Both the position numbers and the translations under genes were made by a program. Below, one piece after another: positions 6,050-6,439 of a stretch of DNA of 6,439 bases. The stretch is from an uncultured Bacillota bacterium (lineage in GTDB: Bacteria; Bacillota_I; Bacilli_A; Erysipelotrichales; Erysipelotrichaceae): the NCBI GenBank assembly GCA_900321955.1, contig ONXX01000072.1, positions 1 to 6,439 of the forward strand, in the 5' to 3' direction. How positions within the stretch are numbered: the stretch's first letter is position 1; each line of letters opens with the position of its first letter. The notes beneath the pieces are model-generated. The model did not search any database, was not told the origin of the DNA, and saw only the letters and a program-made list of their open reading frames with translations.

Positions 6050-6287
6050 AGCTTTGCAGGAACGAATCTTCGCAAAGCTTTTTTAATATCCTATTCAATA
6101 CCGGTCTTTGGTAAAACGTATTTTCTTCCTCGATCTTTTCCCAGATCGCCTTGAAGGAAGGCTCGACGCTTTCTTTTTCGAGGTTTCCTTCTTCTTCACC
6201 AAAAACATTGATCGTTTCTGACAAGACGCCCATCAGCAAAACCAGAACCAGAATCGTATTCATGATTTTCTGAAATGTTTTGGCCAT
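6000..6287 (-). CDS. Small secreted or membrane-anchored protein, possibly frameshifted near the end
   Basis: The intact open frame gives 95 aa. It starts with a short basic segment and one hydrophobic helix (MAKTFQKIMNTILVLVLLMG, then VLSETINVFG), which could be a signal peptide or an anchor, followed by an acidic stretch (GEEEGNLEKESVEPSFKAIWEKIEEE). A strong AAGGAGGAT site (6291-6299) just before the ATG supports translation from 6287; the longer frame to an ATG at 6347 would begin inside the upstream terminator. The tail is suspicious: from about residue 54 on, the frame runs through the two-way terminator and 50 bases into the opposing gene. In the -1 frame the same DNA reads YVLPKTGIE and stops at 6091, a few bases before that terminator. 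The true product may therefore be about 65 aa. No family recognised and no convincing promoter seen. Confidence 0.5.
   Translation of the reverse strand: MAKTFQKIMNTILVLVLLMGVLSETINVFGEEEGNLEKESVEPSFKAIWEKIEEENTFYQRPVLNRILKKLCEDSFLQSFIFLFLIFRSEAADTA
6048..6084. terminator. Two-way terminator between convergent genes
   Basis: AAAGCTTTGC (6048-6057) pairs with GCAAAGCTTT (6072-6081) around a 14-nt loop. It is followed by a T run ending at 6084 on the plus strand and preceded by a long A-rich stretch (6038-6050) that becomes a T tract on the minus strand. It overlaps the stop codon of the zinc-ribbon membrane protein gene and can also end leftward transcripts from the small gene at 6287. Confidence 0.85.
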
Positions 6288-6322
6288 CGGATCCTCCTTA
6301 TACATCGATCCTATTGTCACGC

Positions 6323-6344
6323 AAAAAGGAGCCTTCGCTCCTTT
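6323..6344 (-). terminator. Terminator of the right-edge gene
   Basis: On the minus strand AAAGGAGC-GAAG-GCTCCTTT is an 8-bp perfect stem with a tetraloop, ending in TTTTT (6327-6323). It lies 26 bases after the stop codon at 6371, and marks the boundary between the right-edge gene and the small gene starting at 6287. Confidence 0.82.
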
Positions 6345-6370
6345 CATGTCACAGATATCAATTCTGAATC

Positions 6371-6439
6371 TTATTTTACGACAATGATCTTTTCGATGAT
6401 CGGCTGTTCTTCTTCGGGAATCGTTCCGTTGTTGTCGAT
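6371..6439 (-). CDS. C-terminal end of an unidentified gene (5' end outside window)
   Basis: The minus-strand frame is open from the window edge to a TAA at 6371-6373, giving 22 residues (IDNNGTIPEEEQ, then PIIEKIIVVK). The acidic-then-hydrophobic tail is too short to identify a family. The terminator 26 bases downstream on the same strand supports a real leftward gene. The opposite strand is also open here (reading MIFSMIGCSSS) but has no ribosome binding site. Confidence 0.5.
   Translation of the reverse strand: MDNNGTIPEEEQPIIEKIIVVK

Noticed and set aside
6288..6347. A longer start (MKGAKAPF...) for the small gene at the right side
   Set aside because: That ATG lies at the edge of the terminator hairpin 6323-6344, so most transcripts would not carry it through, while the ATG at 6287 has a strong AAGGAGGAT site.
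6384..6439. Plus-strand frame at the right edge reading MIFSMIGCSSS, like a lipoprotein signal
   Set aside because: No ribosome binding site before the ATG; the minus frame ends properly and is followed by a same-strand terminator, which better explains the DNA.

Overview
The window looks like chromosomal DNA from a low-to-moderate GC Firmicute, most likely Erysipelotrichia or a close relative. The reasons are the strong AGGAGG-type ribosome binding sites, TTG-N17-TATAAT promoters, hairpin terminators with T tracts, long-form HPF, a Firmicutes-type tRNA(Met) cytidine acetate ligase and a YeeN/YeeI-type YebC protein. The class-level placement is inferred from protein style, since no database search was possible. 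It is mostly compact housekeeping sequence: I see no mobile element, CRISPR array, tRNA or rRNA, and no gene-free stretch above about 120 bases.

Left part (1-1260): the 3' end of tmcAL runs rightwards and meets a leftward YebC-family gene at a short symmetrical terminator. The YebC gene has a recognisable promoter whose -35/spacer is occupied by a 7+3+7 palindrome. Centre (1226-5424): all genes point left. In order of transcription they are a DUF2779 protein (Cas4-like half plus DEDD exonuclease-like half), long-form HPF 19 bases downstream, a small protein resembling sigma region 4, and ptsI (PTS enzyme I). ptsI has its own promoter and a hairpin terminator, and no ptsH lies beside it.

Right part (5400-6439): a divergent intergenic region carries two promoters placed almost on top of their start codons. 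One drives the DUF2779 gene leftwards with a leader of about 10 nt. The other drives a zinc-ribbon, four-helix membrane protein rightwards with, apparently, no leader at all. The membrane protein gene ends in a two-way terminator shared with a small leftward gene encoding a secreted or membrane-anchored peptide. That small gene's open frame runs straight through the terminator, whereas the -1 frame ends just before it in YVLPKTGIE-stop, a sortase-like motif. The C-terminus of another leftward gene, followed by its own terminator, lies at the right edge.

Functionally the core set concerns translation (tRNA(Met) wobble acetylation, YebC-type stall relief, ribosome hibernation) and sugar uptake. 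The points most worth a second look are the likely loss of the nuclease active site in the DUF2779 protein, the apparently leaderless zinc-ribbon gene, the LPKTG frame and the sigma-like small protein. No clearly new multi-gene system is visible.
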